NCBI GenBank assembly: GCA_963989385.1
Contig: OZ022506.1
Span: 23,499,903 to 23,563,902 of the forward strand
Direction of reading: 5' to 3'
Source: Ctena decussata
Lineage: Eukaryota; Mollusca; Bivalvia; Lucinida; Lucinidae
Length of the DNA: 64,000 nt
Shown here in pieces: positions 10,842-22,500 of this stretch. A program made the translations under genes and the position numbers. The notes beneath the pieces were generated by a model that was not told the DNA's origin, did no database searches, and saw only the letters and a program-made list of their open reading frames with translations. Each line of letters starts with the position of its first letter. Within the stretch, counting starts at the first letter, position 1.

Positions 10842-12960
10842 CTGAAAGAAAATTAGATAAAGTGCATTGACAGAAACAAATGAACCTTTGCTAAACTAGC
10901 TTACTTTTAGGCACTTGAATATACATGTAGCAAGAGCTAAGAGTTGTACATTACGAAAAGGTAATCTCTAGATGTCCATGTACACAACTGAAAGAAAAGC
11001 GTAAAGACACAGAAACATTTCCTGAAATGGTTATCTTTTCTGGGTGTTCAATGATAAATTTATCCTAATTAAAAAAAGAAAGCAAATGACAAACAACAGT
11101 AACAACAGGAACCATAGCACAGTGACTGAAAAACAGTAGAATTATATGTTACATTGCCTGAAAAAGAGATAAAACTAATTGTAAATTATCTAACGATAAG
11201 TGCATGATCATATTTGGCCACCCATAGATATGTATTTCATTCTTTTTTAAAAGCAAAGTTTATTTTCGGATGGAACTGGGTGATAAAGTATAGAGACCCA
11301 GACCAAATAAGCAACATAGTATATAAAATAAAAGAATATGAACATAGAAACAAAATGATTGTATATACCATTCTACAAAGACCATCTTATTACTTTTGTT
11401 ATCAGGTGTTTAAGAATAGCACATGACAAAAAAAAAAATGATTATGCAGCCTAAAAAAAATCATCAGCTTTCCCCATAAGCAAAACACTGACACAAAAGG
11501 GAAAAAATGCAAAGCGTCTTTGTATTGTATCATGTTAACTTAGAATGCAAATCATATAAGATATGTCAACAGAAATTATATACTTGTAAGGCAGGCAAAC
11601 AATACAGAATGCACACAGCTAAGCAAAACCCTATTAATTTTACACTTTTCATCCTAGCCTATGTACATGTGGGAGGATAAGTAGGATACTGACAAAATGT
11701 AAATGCAATTATAAAAGCAACAAAGAAAGCTGGAATACAGAATATCACACTTTTTTCTAGGAGTAACACAAAGCAGTTTTTAAAGTATATATGAAAAGCA
11801 CACAAGCTGAAGCATATCTGTGGGTGTTACTAGCACCACCACGGAGAGGCTCTATATAAATACTGTGTTTTCTAAATAAAGGTTTCCCTGTAAATTGCCT
11901 CCAAAATTAAAAGGAAAAAGGTTGAGAGACAAACAATGCTACTGCACGAAAACCTTATCTATATATACAATTGTATAAAATCTAGCGTGGGCAGCCATTT
12001 TGTTTTCATGATTTGAACTGCATGGTCCCCGATAAGGGGAATATTTTGTTCTTTTTTGCTTTTATGAGCTTATCTTTTTTATGTTTAGATATTTTTCTCG
12101 AAATGTAAATATTTGTGATTATTGATTCTATTTTTTTTTATTGTTTGAAACCTCTGAAGAAGCCAAAAGGCGAAAGCGCTTAGGTAAAATTGACAATTGC
12201 ACTGTTGATGATTATCTCTCCATTTATATATATGTATATAGATGTTACTGCAGGAAAAAGCAATTCAAAAGTGAAAGTGTAAATAAGTGGTGTGCCTTCA
12301 GGAAAGATGATCTACCTTCTGTAAAAGTAAAATGATGCCTGAAAAGCCAGGTGTTATAGTAAGCATGAAATAAGTGTCTCATAAAATGTTAATCATGTTA
12401 GTAATATGGAAGTGTGAATTTACAGAAACTTTTATTTGGAAAAAACACAGAAAAATATAGAGAATGATCATGCTATATAATACCTGGTCATAAAAGAAAG
12501 CAGGGGCATGTTTTTCATTCAGAGTTACTAGGAAAGTACTAAAAAGCTTTTGTTAACATATAAGAACTTCCACCAATTAGTCACAGGGATTATCTTCACC
12601 CACCACCAATGACTAAACACTGATTTTTTTCATACTTTTTGTACTTTCTAATTTTTGGTTATTTGTTTGTTCTCTTACTAAATATACATTGCATATTTTT
12701 TTTGGTTACTAAAAGGAACAAAATAACATAATGAATGACCGAGTATTATAAGAACAAAATTTGAAGTTTCTCTCCAGATCAACATTAGCAGGCATGAAAT
12801 CAATATCATAGCTGTACAGTAGGTCCAAGGTGAAAATGTTAACTTTGTCTTTAACTTCAAATTTTGTTTGGTGCCATTTGACAACATTAGCATCCTTCTA
12901 CAAGCTGTTCTAATATTAGATAGATGACACATTGATAAGAAATATATGCTGCAATCCCTA
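10842..12960. other. AT-rich non-coding DNA, possibly intron or 5-prime flank
   Basis: No exon could be supported. Around 12148-12185 the text CCTCTGAAGAAGCC ... AGGCGAAAGCGCTTAG resembles a motif seen near the ends of some retroelements, but nothing else supports an element here. Confidence 0.4.
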
Positions 12961-13008
12961 ACCCACACACAAACACACACAAAGCCACACACACACACAC
13001 ACAAAGAT
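12960..13008. repeat. (CA)n microsatellite
   Basis: Imperfect CACACA run interrupted by AAAC and AAAGC. It explains the valine/cysteine-rich minus-strand ORF that crosses it. Confidence 0.85.
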
Positions 13009-13139
13009 ACATGGGTAAAAACATGAAAACCATTACCAAAAGAATCTACGTAATATAACTGAGAAATCAACCCACCTGTTTTTTTCTGTTCTAGTATCTC
13101 CTTTCATTTGAAATCTACTAACACAAGTGACGGCAAAAA

Positions 13140-14453
13140 GCTGAAAGAAACTAATCATGGGACATTACTCTTATAGTCTCTAACATGGTTACTGACTTCT
13201 GGCACACACAAGACCATTCTGCAAAAACTAATCTAAGGGGCATAACTTGCAAACTAAGGAAGGGGGTGCACCCATTCTTTGTACATGATCATGTTGCCCC
13301 CACCTAATATATATTCATATGAAATTTATTGAAGATATCCCAAACAGTTACTCAGTGAGGGCCCACACAAGAATGTTTATGGACGGATGGAAGGACATCA
13401 CCATGACATAAGAGGGAGCAACCATTCTCATACCCGACATGCTGCCCCAAAGGGAGAGTAACCATTGTTGTGTGCAACACATCGTTGGGACTTCATACAC
13501 ATTGCTATGAAGTTTTATGAAGATATCCCAAACAGTTATCTAGTTATGGTGCGCACAAGACCTGCAGAGTAAAAAACAATGAAAGGGGCATAACTTGAAA
13601 ACTAAGGAAGGGGGAGCAACCATTTTTACATGCGACACGTTCCCCCTACCTAATACATATGCCTATAAAATTTCATGAAGACATTCCCAACGGTTAGTGA
13701 GTTATGGCGCGCACAAGAGTGTTTACGGACGAACAGACGGACGGACGGACGGACGGACGGACGGACGAGGGAGAGTAAGCATTGTTGTGCGCGACACATC
13801 ACTGGGACTTCATACACATTGCTATGAAGTTTTATGAAGATATCCCAAACAGCTATCTAGTTATGGCGCGCACAAGACCTGCAGGGTAAAAAAACAATCA
13901 AAGGGGCATAACTTGAAAACTAAGGAAGGGGGAGCAACCATTTTTACATGAGACACGTTCCCCCTACCTAATACATATGCCTATAAAATGTCATGAAGAT
14001 ATTCCAAACGGTTAGTGAGTTATGGCGTGCACAAGAATGTTTACAGACGGGGCACACACAAAAATGTTCACGGACGGACGGACAGACGGACGGACAGACA
14101 GACAGCGTAACCATTGTTGTGCGCGACACATCATTGGGACTTCATACACATTGCTATGAAGTTTTATGAAGATATCCCAAACAGTTATCTAGTTATGGCA
14201 CGCACAAGACCTGCAGGGTAAAAAACAATCAAAGGGGCATAACTTGAAAACTAAGGAGGGGGGAGCAACCATTTTTACACGCGACACGTTCCCCCTACCT
14301 AATACATTATTATGCCTATAAAATTTCATGAAGATATTCCAAACGGTTAGTGAGTTATGGCGCGCACAAGAATGTTTACGGACAGACGGACGGACGGACG
14401 GACAGCGCCATGACATAATACGTCCGTTTTTTCAAAACGGGCGTATAAAAAAG
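13140..14453 (-). mobile_element. H3: Helentron/HINE-like element, family beta, expanded
   Basis: The right end repeats the H2 5-prime hairpin (ATACGCCCGTTTTG, then AAAACGGACGTAT on the minus strand) and a (CCGT)n run at 14380-14403. The interior holds three larger repeats of about 330 bp (near 13440-13780, 13765-14060 and 14100-14450), each with GAAGTTTTATGAAGATATCC and AAATTTCATGAAGATATTCC cores and its own CGGACGGA run at 13736-13768 or 14072-14103. The 3-prime end is not identifiable, so the left edge is approximate. Confidence 0.65.
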
Positions 14454-14481
14454 AGATATCCTATCTTGCCTTTCGTGAGAA

Positions 14482-14628
14482 TGGTATAGATGGATGGATG
14501 ACGCGATTTTCGACTTTTTTTGTGACGGGAGGGTGATAATGAAAGGCTGTGTGAAATGTAACCTCGTTAACGGTTGGAAAGTTTTCCGCTTTCAGCGTGT
14601 CTCGAACCCGGGACGCGAGAATGGTAAT
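14482..14628 (-). repeat. SINE family C, diverged copy
   Basis: On the minus strand it carries a box B-like GGGTTCGAGACACGC, then CACACAGCCTTTCATTATCA. It ends AAAATCGCGTCATCCATCCA, the same order as the copy at 38706. The tRNA-like head is truncated by the fold-back element at 14630. Confidence 0.55.
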
Positions 14629-14629
14629 T

Positions 14630-14868
14630 TAAGCCGCGACACGAGAAAACCAACAATGTGGTCGTGCGCCCAGCGCAGACTCAGATCAGCCTGGGCATCA
14701 GTCCGGTCTGATCAGAGTCTTTATTAAGCGCTTAAAGGGTAGCCAAAGGGTCTAAGCTACCTTCATGCGGACAGCGAAGACTCTGATCAGACTGGGCGGA
14801 TGCCCAGGCTGATCTGAGTCTGCGCTGGGCGCACAACCACTTTGTTGGTTTTCTCGTGTCGCGGCTCA
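14630..14868. mobile_element. Fold-back element FB1
   Basis: The left arm begins AGCCGCGACACGAGAAAACC and continues through GTGCGCCCAGCGCAGACTCA. The right arm ends with its near-perfect reverse complement, GGTTTTCTCGTGTCGCGGCT. Arms are about 70 bp. The centre contains further palindromic words (CTGATCAGAGTC, GCGAAGACTCTGATCAGACT). Copies lie at 24453, 57765 and 62575. No ORF; a MITE or foldback transposon. Confidence 0.8.
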
Positions 14869-15325
14869 TTTTGTTTTTGTTTAGAAACGAAATGGGGTAT
14901 ATTCCTCTGGAATGAATTTGCGTGCGGATGAACTGAACACGGTTCCACTGTATACATGAATGTAATTATATCACGAGATTTATAGCTGCTACCACCTTAC
15001 TCATATCACAGGATATTGACATTTATATATCCCATCAATATCAACTGACCAGATTCCGCCCTATCGCCAACACCCAATTTTCTTACAAAAGATCGGGTCT
15101 TGGGGTGAGGGTTGGGGTCTGGTACGTTGACATTGATGGGACATAAAACGTCAAGGTCCTGTGCTTATATCAAATGAGATGCCACATGAAGTGAGACCTG
15201 CAGCATGAGTGAACATGGCAGTCTCGTGTCAGCCTGGCCATCTGTACAGTTCGATAAGAAAAAGATTATTATTTTTTTAAGCACCAAAAGGCAGACGACA
15301 AAATGTACGTCTGCAAAAATTAAAA
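14869..15325. other. No gene recognised
   Basis: Contains a short imperfect inverted pair around 15000-15170 (GATATTGACATTTATAT against ACGTTGACATTGATGGGACA). Otherwise plain non-coding DNA. Confidence 0.4.
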
Positions 15326-16991
15326 CAAGAGGCCCAAATGGGCCTGATATCGCTCACCTGGCTATTGTGCAACGGAACCATTCTGATACAAAATTGGTCC
15401 AATTCCACTGAGAATTTCTCATTTTCACATTTTGCTACTTTTAGTAACAGAGGCCAACTTGCCTGGTCTTTATATATTTACTTTTGAAACACTTCAATGC
15501 AAGAATCATTTTGCCACAAATTTCATCAAAATCCATTCAGGGGTTCCTGAGATATTGCCAGTTTCATGTTTTGTGCTATTTTTAGTAACGGCAGATGAAA
15601 AGCCTTCATGCAAGGACCATTTTGACACAAATTTGGTCCAATTCCATTGAGATTTTCTGATTTTCACATTTTTCTTTTTTTAGAAACAGAGGCCAATATG
15701 ACTGGTCTTACAGTTAGATATTTTTTGAAACATCTCAATGCAAGAATCATTTTGACACAAATTTCGTCAAAATCCATTCAGCGGTTACTGAGATATTGTC
15801 ATTTTCATGTTTTGTGCTATTTTTAGTAACGGCAGATGGCGGCCATCTTGGATGCCAAATTGCAATTAATCAAAACGACTATATGCAAGAAACATTCTGA
15901 CACAAAATTGGTCCAATTCCATTCAAGGGTTGTTGAGTAATTGTCATTTTTATGTTTGTGCTATTTTTAGTAACACCAGATGGCGGCCATCTTGGAATGC
16001 CAAATAGCAATTAATCGAAACGGCTTCATGCAAGGAACATTCTGACACAAAATTGGTCCAATTCCATTCAAGGGTTCTTGAGTAATTGTCATTTTTATGT
16101 TTGTGCTATTTTTAGTAACGGCCCACATGGTGGCCATCTTGGATAGTCAACTGGCACAAAATTGAAATAATTCCATTCAAGAACCAATTCTGACCAAATC
16201 TGGTCAGAATTGGTTGCATTTTCTATAGATATTGACATTTGAGCAAAATCGGCCTGTAAACGCTAAGTAGGTCACTGTGACCTAATTCCGCTATAGACTT
16301 TTTTTTAATTTTTACAATTTTTAATACCAAGGTCCCACTTATGTTCCATGAAAACTTTCAATCAAATATACCAAATGGTTCTGGAGAAGAAGTTGATTTT
16401 GTTGTTTTTGCTATTTTTAGTAACAGCAGCCATCTTGGATTCTTGACCTGACCCAATTTTACAATTTTGAAACCCTGCAGTCTGGTCATGCTCCATGTGA
16501 AATTTGAGATCCATGGGCTCTGTGGTTTTAGAGAAGAAGTTGTTTGAAGTTGTTTAAATAGGTCATTTTTTGACATTGGCATTTGAGCAAAATTACACAC
16601 GCAAACAGAAAGTAGGTCACTGTGACAAAACTCCGCTACAGATTTTTTTCATTTTTATAATTTTGAAAATAAAGGTTTCACTGATGTTCCATGCCAAAAT
16701 TCAGACAAATATACCCAGTGGTTCTGGAGAAGAAGTTTATTTTGTTGTTTTTGCTATTTTTAGTAACGGCGGCCATCTTGAATTTTCAACCTGACCCAAT
16801 TTTACAATTCTAAGACCCTGGAGTCAGGTCATGCTCCATGTGAAATTTGAGAACCATGGGACCAGTAGTTTTAAAGAAGAAGATGTTTGAATATTTGTTT
16901 TTAGGTATTGACGGACAAATCCCGTGACGACGCACGACGCACGCATTGGTTTGACAATAGCTCACTATGGCCCTTCGGGCCAGGTGAGCTA
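15326..16991 (-). mobile_element. H4: Helentron/HINE-like element, family gamma
   Basis: The minus-strand 5-prime end TAGCTCACCTGGCCCGAAGG folds with GGCCATAGTGAGCTA and is followed by GCGTGCGTCGTGCGTCGTC. The interior is a tandem array of 130-170 bp units carrying AAATTTCGTCAAAATCCATT, GGTTACTGAGATATTG and GGCGGCCATCTTGGAT words. At the other end come the inverted CCAGGTGAGCG, hairpin AGGCCCATTTGGGCCT and CTTGTTTT (plus 15326-15360). No coding potential. Confidence 0.75.
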
Positions 16992-18030
16992 AAAAATGCC
17001 TTGTCCTAGACATTTCATATTGAGAATTCAAAGACTAAAAGGCAACAGTGTAGATCTAGATGAGGCGGCTCATTATGAGCCGCCTCATCAGGATCTACGC
17101 CAGCTGTTTGTAAATTTTGCTAATTTCGTTACTGCGGCTTAGACTGAAAAAACGCAATTGTTTCAAGGAAGAAAACTGCTTGATACTAAACTATTAGATA
17201 TTACACGTATTATGTCTCTTGAACGGTAATTTATGTTGAAGTGTGTCACGTCAAAAAAGACAGCTGTAATGCAAAGGTCACGATATTCTGAGTAGAAATG
17301 GATCAGCATTAAGCTGAACTTTAACTGGTTCCGTCTACAACATAGGTATTATAAGTATAAGCGCAATAAACTGTAGGGAAACACAAAGAAATCTGAATAC
17401 ATCACGCTAAATATAACAGTAGTACTCACCTCTTTACTCATGCTACGGTCGGATGTCAACAAAAATCAGCAGCATGCATACATAGCCGCATAGCGGTGTT
17501 AATGGTTGATTCTTACACAAATTTACCGAGCGTAAACACAGATGTAGCACGATTCACGACCCTTACAGCTTCCGTCTACTATTTAGGCTAACAAGGCTGG
17601 ATTAATTTAAGTGATCACGACAGATAACTCTTTCATATCTCGATTACAGATATTTGTAACTGCTACATTTAGCCAATATTGATAATGCTGTCGCTGACTC
17701 GCATCGATATTAAGCAAAAATTTAAGTGTTTTGAAATTGGACTTGAAAATCATTAAAATACACCAGTATCAGTTTTATGTATATTTATATATGTTGATAT
17801 GACAATATTTTACAGGTATAGTCGTTTGGCCGGGTTCGACGCATTTTTATCAAACGATCGTGTGGTCGGCCTACTGAATTCTCAGTTAATCTTCGATTTC
17901 TCTGTGCAATAGAATATCTAAAAGCCCCTTCTCTTATGCATGTTGATTTCGTGCAGAAATTATTTTAGAGTCTTAGAAAAATGTTACGATAACCTAACGT
18001 GGTATTTTAGCCGATTCCGGCGGACTGATC

Positions 18031-18155
18031 CCAGCAGGCACATGACGTTGAAACGACGTCGTACTGACGTCGATGCGACGTAACAACGTCGCATCGACGT
18101 CAGTACGACGTCATTTCGACGTCATCGTCATTTCGACGTCATGTGCCCGGTGGGA
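18031..18155. repeat. GACGTC-word palindromic element
   Basis: From CCCAGCAGGCACATGACG to CGTCATGTGCCCGGTGGG, this about 125-bp unit is an almost perfect inverted repeat. It is composed of ACGACGT/GACGTC words (for example CGTACTGACGTCGATGCGAC and its complement). It resembles a hairpin MITE, with ends similar to the element at 39877-40726. Confidence 0.7.
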
Positions 18156-18562
18156 TTCAGTTTCGGCGCACAAATATATTGTTTGCAATATCGTGAATGT
18201 AACACCTCGGGCTCCCAAACGGTAAACAGTTTGGTTATAACTAGCCCGGTGAAAGATAATTTATGCAAAAAGCAGCTGTTTGACATCAAGATTATTCGAA
18301 AAAAATATAATTAGCTCTATACCGAAAAATTAATTCAGTCATTCAATGGTCTTATAACGTAATGCTTATCCGTTGTTGCAATGAATTCAGTGATCAAAGG
18401 ATACCATCATTAATAATGCTGTAGAAGAAAGATACAGAACTTATCCAGCCTTGGTCACTACTCTAGAGCATGAAGGTGTAACAAACCCGGTTGCTAGAGG
18501 ACTTTTTCAAGAGATTAGCCAGTATGTAATAGTAAAGTAAAAAGATAGGCAATGACCATGGT

Positions 18563-18636
18563 TTGTCCGTCTGTACGAGGAGATAATCCACGAGCTTTAG
18601 CGAGGGGATTATCTCCCGTATAGGCGGACAAACAAT
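18563..18636. repeat. 75-bp hairpin
   Basis: GTTTGTCCGTCTGTACGAGG ... GATAATCC pairs with GGGGATTATCTCCC ... GGCGGACAAAC around a 14-base loop. It lies inside the 16992-19117 element. Confidence 0.65.
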
Positions 18637-19117
18637 GTTATAACTATTTTATACCACCCTTACCAGTATAGGCCATTCTCATTGAGGTATGTTTCGTACT
18701 GAAGTTGGCATTTTCTGGTAAAGGTGGTATTTTAAAAAAAACTTATTAGCTTTACTACCATTCATCGGGCGCTTTATCAAGACTTTCAAAGAAAAGTGAT
18801 TGGCTTTAGTAAAATAATGCCAGCAGTGTCAAGCACATGTGAATCGCTCGAAGACCTAACTGAAGGTGTTTAACTGAAGGTGTTTAACTAGAAATGTAAC
18901 CCCAGTTTATAGTCTCTGAGAATGGGAAAACCGTTTACAAACGCCCGATCAAAGAAATTAACCATTAAAGCGCCAAAAATTAAAAAAAAGTTGCTTTGGC
19001 AAACAGTGTAGATCCAGATGAGGTGGCTGATTATGAGCCACTTCATCTGAATCTGCACCGTTTGCCCTCTAGTGTTCGAATTCTCAATATGATATCGCTT
19101 GGACGAGACATTTTTTG

Positions 19118-19380
19118 GAATTCTGCAGACGTAGATTTTGTCGTCTGCTTTTAGGCGCCTTGATGGCTAAGGCAGCGGTTGTGAAAGAAAATGTATCAGA
19201 CAACCAAAGAGGTGAAATTTTTCCTGGATTTGCGTCGGCCGCGTACACTGACGACGCTTATAACGACAGTGGTTCTGAATGCATGGGCCATTTTCAAGCG
19301 AAGACAACTGAGATCATTACTGCAACAGAACTAAACTATGTCACACAGCAAACAGATCTGGTGTATAGAATTGTGAAAAC
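19118..19380. other. No gene recognised
   Basis: An 89-codon plus-strand frame covers part of this stretch but shows no domain and no splice support, so it is not annotated as coding. Confidence 0.35.
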
Positions 19381-19381
19381 T

Positions 19382-19612
19382 TGATTGATTGTTATGGGTT
19401 TAACGGTCCTTTGAGACAATATTTCAGCCTATATCGTCTCCCAGAGAGCGAGAAAGAGGAGAAATGATAGACGAGGGAAAAAATGTCCAAACAACCCCGA
19501 CCCGCACCTACTGCAAGCACAGAAGGCCCTTATCCTACAACGTTCCAAATCAATAGGACGCCCCGGCACTGAAAGTTACATACAGCACCATCGCGCTACA
19601 CGACCACCCCCT
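19382..19612 (-). repeat. SINE family A copy 1
   Basis: Minus-strand SINE with head block GCCGGGGCGTCC, middle TACTGTGCTT/GCAGTAGGTGCGGGT (here partly mutated), GTCTCAAAGG and a tail of AATCAATC type. It is flanked by the 12-bp direct repeat TTGTGAAAACTT on both sides, a clean target-site duplication for a retroposon. Confidence 0.8.
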
Positions 19613-19683
19613 TGTGAAAACTTACAGAAACAAAGTGCTGGAAAATATCAATAGTCGCTTTGAAGAAGGAGAAATGATACAAA

Positions 19684-19826
19684 CAAGAATTCCGCGGAAT
19701 GCGATGTCTCGCCTGTCAGCGCTTTGTGAAACTGACCTAAACGCAAAAACCCGATGAATGTTTATGCCGCCGACGACACCGGAAAAGCAATACCTATGTC
19801 TCGCTTCTGCTTCGCAGGCGAGACAA
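19684..19826 (-). mobile_element. H5: short deletion derivative of family alpha (as H1)
   Basis: Left end ACAAGAATTCCGCGGAATGC and right end CTTCGCAGGCGAGACAAA match both ends of H1. Only about one core remnant (GAAACTGACCTAAACGC) lies between them, so the tandem array is gone. It shows the minimal 143-bp form of the element. Confidence 0.75.
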
Positions 19827-21680
19827 AACGCTTAGTGTATTGGTTCCGCGTGTACTTTCAGAACATAGTTAAGATGCAGCAAAGTTCGGAAATGACAGCA
19901 TTGTTCATATCGGTGAGCATTTCGCAGCGAATGGAGTTGAAGTGGATCATAGTGCACTTAATGCTTCAATACGGCGGAAATTACCGATAACGACTTACGG
20001 GTTAATCCGAGCGCTTACCTGTTCTAAAAATGCCGACTTGCGTACACAATTTAATGGGAATTTAATGTAAAACGTAATATTAAATACATATTTGATATTA
20101 CGACAATTTTTTATAAGTTATATTCATAGAGTATATTCTTTCCTTGTTAATTTGATGCAAAAATATTTAAAATAACTTCATGTTTTATATCTTCCATCGG
20201 CTTTTGAAATTAGAAGCTAATCAAATGGAATCATACATGAACATATTGTAACAAATGCATGACAAGCCACATTTAGCCATAAATTTGGAAATAATCGGAT
20301 TGTCTGTAAATTTTTTATAAGTTATCATCATAGAGAGATTTTGATAAGGTTTAAATTGATGTAATTCATTAAGAAATAAGTAAAATATAAGTATCTTCCA
20401 TTTGTCTCCAAACATACAGAAATTCTCGTTTCGACAAACCTCGCTCGTATGTCTACGAAATAGTGTAAGTCCAAATCCGGCTATGTTGCGCACAGGCTTG
20501 TTGAACACCATTTCTTAATTTTCGGGTTTGGTTCATATATTTGAGGTATGCTTTAATAATCGGATGAAGAATCGGATTAAAATAAAGCTAGAAAGAATGA
20601 AAAGAAAGAAAGAAGGAAAAGAGAGAAAGAAAGAAAGTGACATGTCTTATACGCGACAATCAAACATCAAAAGGCCGTTATTCGACTAACTGGAGTTCAA
20701 ATCATCCCTTTATAAGTTAATCAATAAAACTTTGTAAACAAGTAATTACATATTCTAAATTGAGAAGTTGTAAATTCTGACGATTATTATGCTGTAATTG
20801 CGCATGTTTGCATTGAGTAGTTGATTTTGTAAAACCTGCATTTGCGGCAAAAATAGGAATTTTTATTGAATGATAAATGACAATTTGCTGCATTAAAAGT
20901 TTCAGTGGTTGGTTCCCCGTTGAGAGATGCAATATAAACAAAACCAGGACAAACGTTGAAGGCTCATGACTGTACATTATATTTTTACCACTTACTCAGC
21001 TTTATGATATCGAAAATAGAACATTTTAGGTGCTGGCTCATCACGGTCATTCACAGTGATGAAACAGTAATGAGAAGCTTACAGCGATTACCCATCATAA
21101 AATATTTCCAGAATTTTACCATGATACAGCAATGAAGCATTTAAGTAAGGAAAATATTATCGAAAATACAGAATGATACTAAAGTATCGTTTTTTGCCAT
21201 ATTTATATGTTTCCAAACTTCTCCTCGCCAAAAGTTAAGCATAATGTAAAACGAAAACATAACTTTATGAAAGATACTAACAATATTAGATGCTTGTATG
21301 GTAAATGTTGAAGGATAAGCTGTTAAACATGGTCTTTTAATAACGCATAATCATCTAATCTATCTTCTGATTTTTTTTCTAAGCTAATTTGTCCGATTAC
21401 AGATTGTTGAAACTTTTACCATTAATATTAATGATACAGAATACTTTATTCAGCATTAAACACTATACGATGTTTACAGCCTACAAATCAAAAGTGATTA
21501 CTGCTGTCGTTTGGTGGTCCATTTACTTAATTTCACATGTACACAGATAATAATTATAGGTGCCGCGCCGGGTAATATACACAGGTGTCAAAGGCTGTTA
21601 AAGCCGAATCATAATCCGTGTGCTTATCCATACATGTAAATCCTGTCATCACATTGTTACAGATGACAGTTCTGAAGACA
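19827..21680. other. AT-rich non-coding DNA with minor repeats
   Basis: TTTTTTATAAGTTAT-type words repeat at 20107 and 20303, and a GAAA-rich microsatellite runs 20588-20638. No gene is supported. Confidence 0.45.
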
Positions 21681-22500
21681 AGTAGTGAAGACTCAGATCA
21701 GACTACAGCACTTGCATACACATGGTTGGTAGACTGATCAGAGTTTTTGCTTTTTATACATGTTTTGATGCGGTAGCTTATGTAAGTAGTGAAGACTCTA
21801 GTCAGACTACAGCACTTGCATACACATGGTTGGTAGACTGATCAGACCTTTTGCTTTTTATACATGTTTTGATGCGGTAGCCTATATAAGTAGTGAAGAC
21901 TCTAATCAGACTACAGCACTTGCATACACATGGTTGCGTAGACTGATCAGAGTTTTTGCTTTTTATACATGTTTTGATGCGGTAGCTTATGTAAGTAGTG
22001 AAGACTCTAATCAGACAACAGCACTTGCATACACATGGTTGCATAGACTGATCAGAGTTTTTGCTTTTTAAACATGTTTTGATGCGGTAGCTTATGTTAG
22101 TAGTGAAGACTCTGATCAGACTACAGCACTTATATACACATAGTTGCGTAGACTGATCAGAGTTTTTGCTATTTATACATGTTTTGTTGCGCCAGCTTAT
22201 GTTAGTATCAGACTACAGCACTAACATACATATGGTTGCGTAGGCTGATCAGAGTTTTTTTTTTTTTGTAGATGTTTTCTTGCGCTTGCTTGTGTAAGTA
22301 GTGAAGATTCTGATTAAACTACAGCACTACATACACATTGTTGCGCAGACTGATCAAAGGTTTAGCTATAATACACGTTTTGTTGTGCTAGCTTGTATAA
22401 GTTGTGAAGACTCTTATCAGACTAGAGCACTTATATAGACATTGCGGCGCAGGCTGATCAGAATCTGTGCAGTTTTACACATGCTTTGTTTGGTCACAGC
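21681..22500. repeat. Satellite array, about 105-bp unit, seven to eight copies
   Basis: Units start AGTAGTGAAGACTC at 21681, 21785, 21889, 21994 and 22099, then decay to about 22500. Each unit holds two opposed GATCAGA words (GATCAGACTACAGCAC and AGACTGATCAGAG) about 50 bp apart, so each monomer can fold. ORFs on both strands here are artefacts of the 105-base (35-codon) period. Confidence 0.85.

Larger units (their letters stand above)
16992..19117. mobile_element. 2.1-kb TIR element with palindromes in both termini
   Basis: The left terminus (AAAAAATGCCTTGTCC ... CATATTGAGAATTC) and the right terminus read inward (AAAAAATGTCTCGTCC ... CATATTGAGAATTC) are about 110-bp inverted repeats, roughly 80 percent alike. 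Each encloses an internal palindrome: GATGAGGCGGCTCATTATG at 17058 and its partner at 19017. No transposase ORF is present. The interior hosts a GACGTC-word palindrome and a 75-bp hairpin. Its left end abuts H4, so one may have inserted beside the other. Confidence 0.65.

Noticed and set aside
12678..13070. 130-codon minus-strand ORF with many Cys and Val residues
   Set aside because: Driven by a (CA)n microsatellite and AT-rich flanks; no motif.
21802..22071. Overlapping ORFs of about 80 codons on both strands with repeated peptides
   Set aside because: They arise because the satellite period (105 bp) is a multiple of three; no start context or domain.
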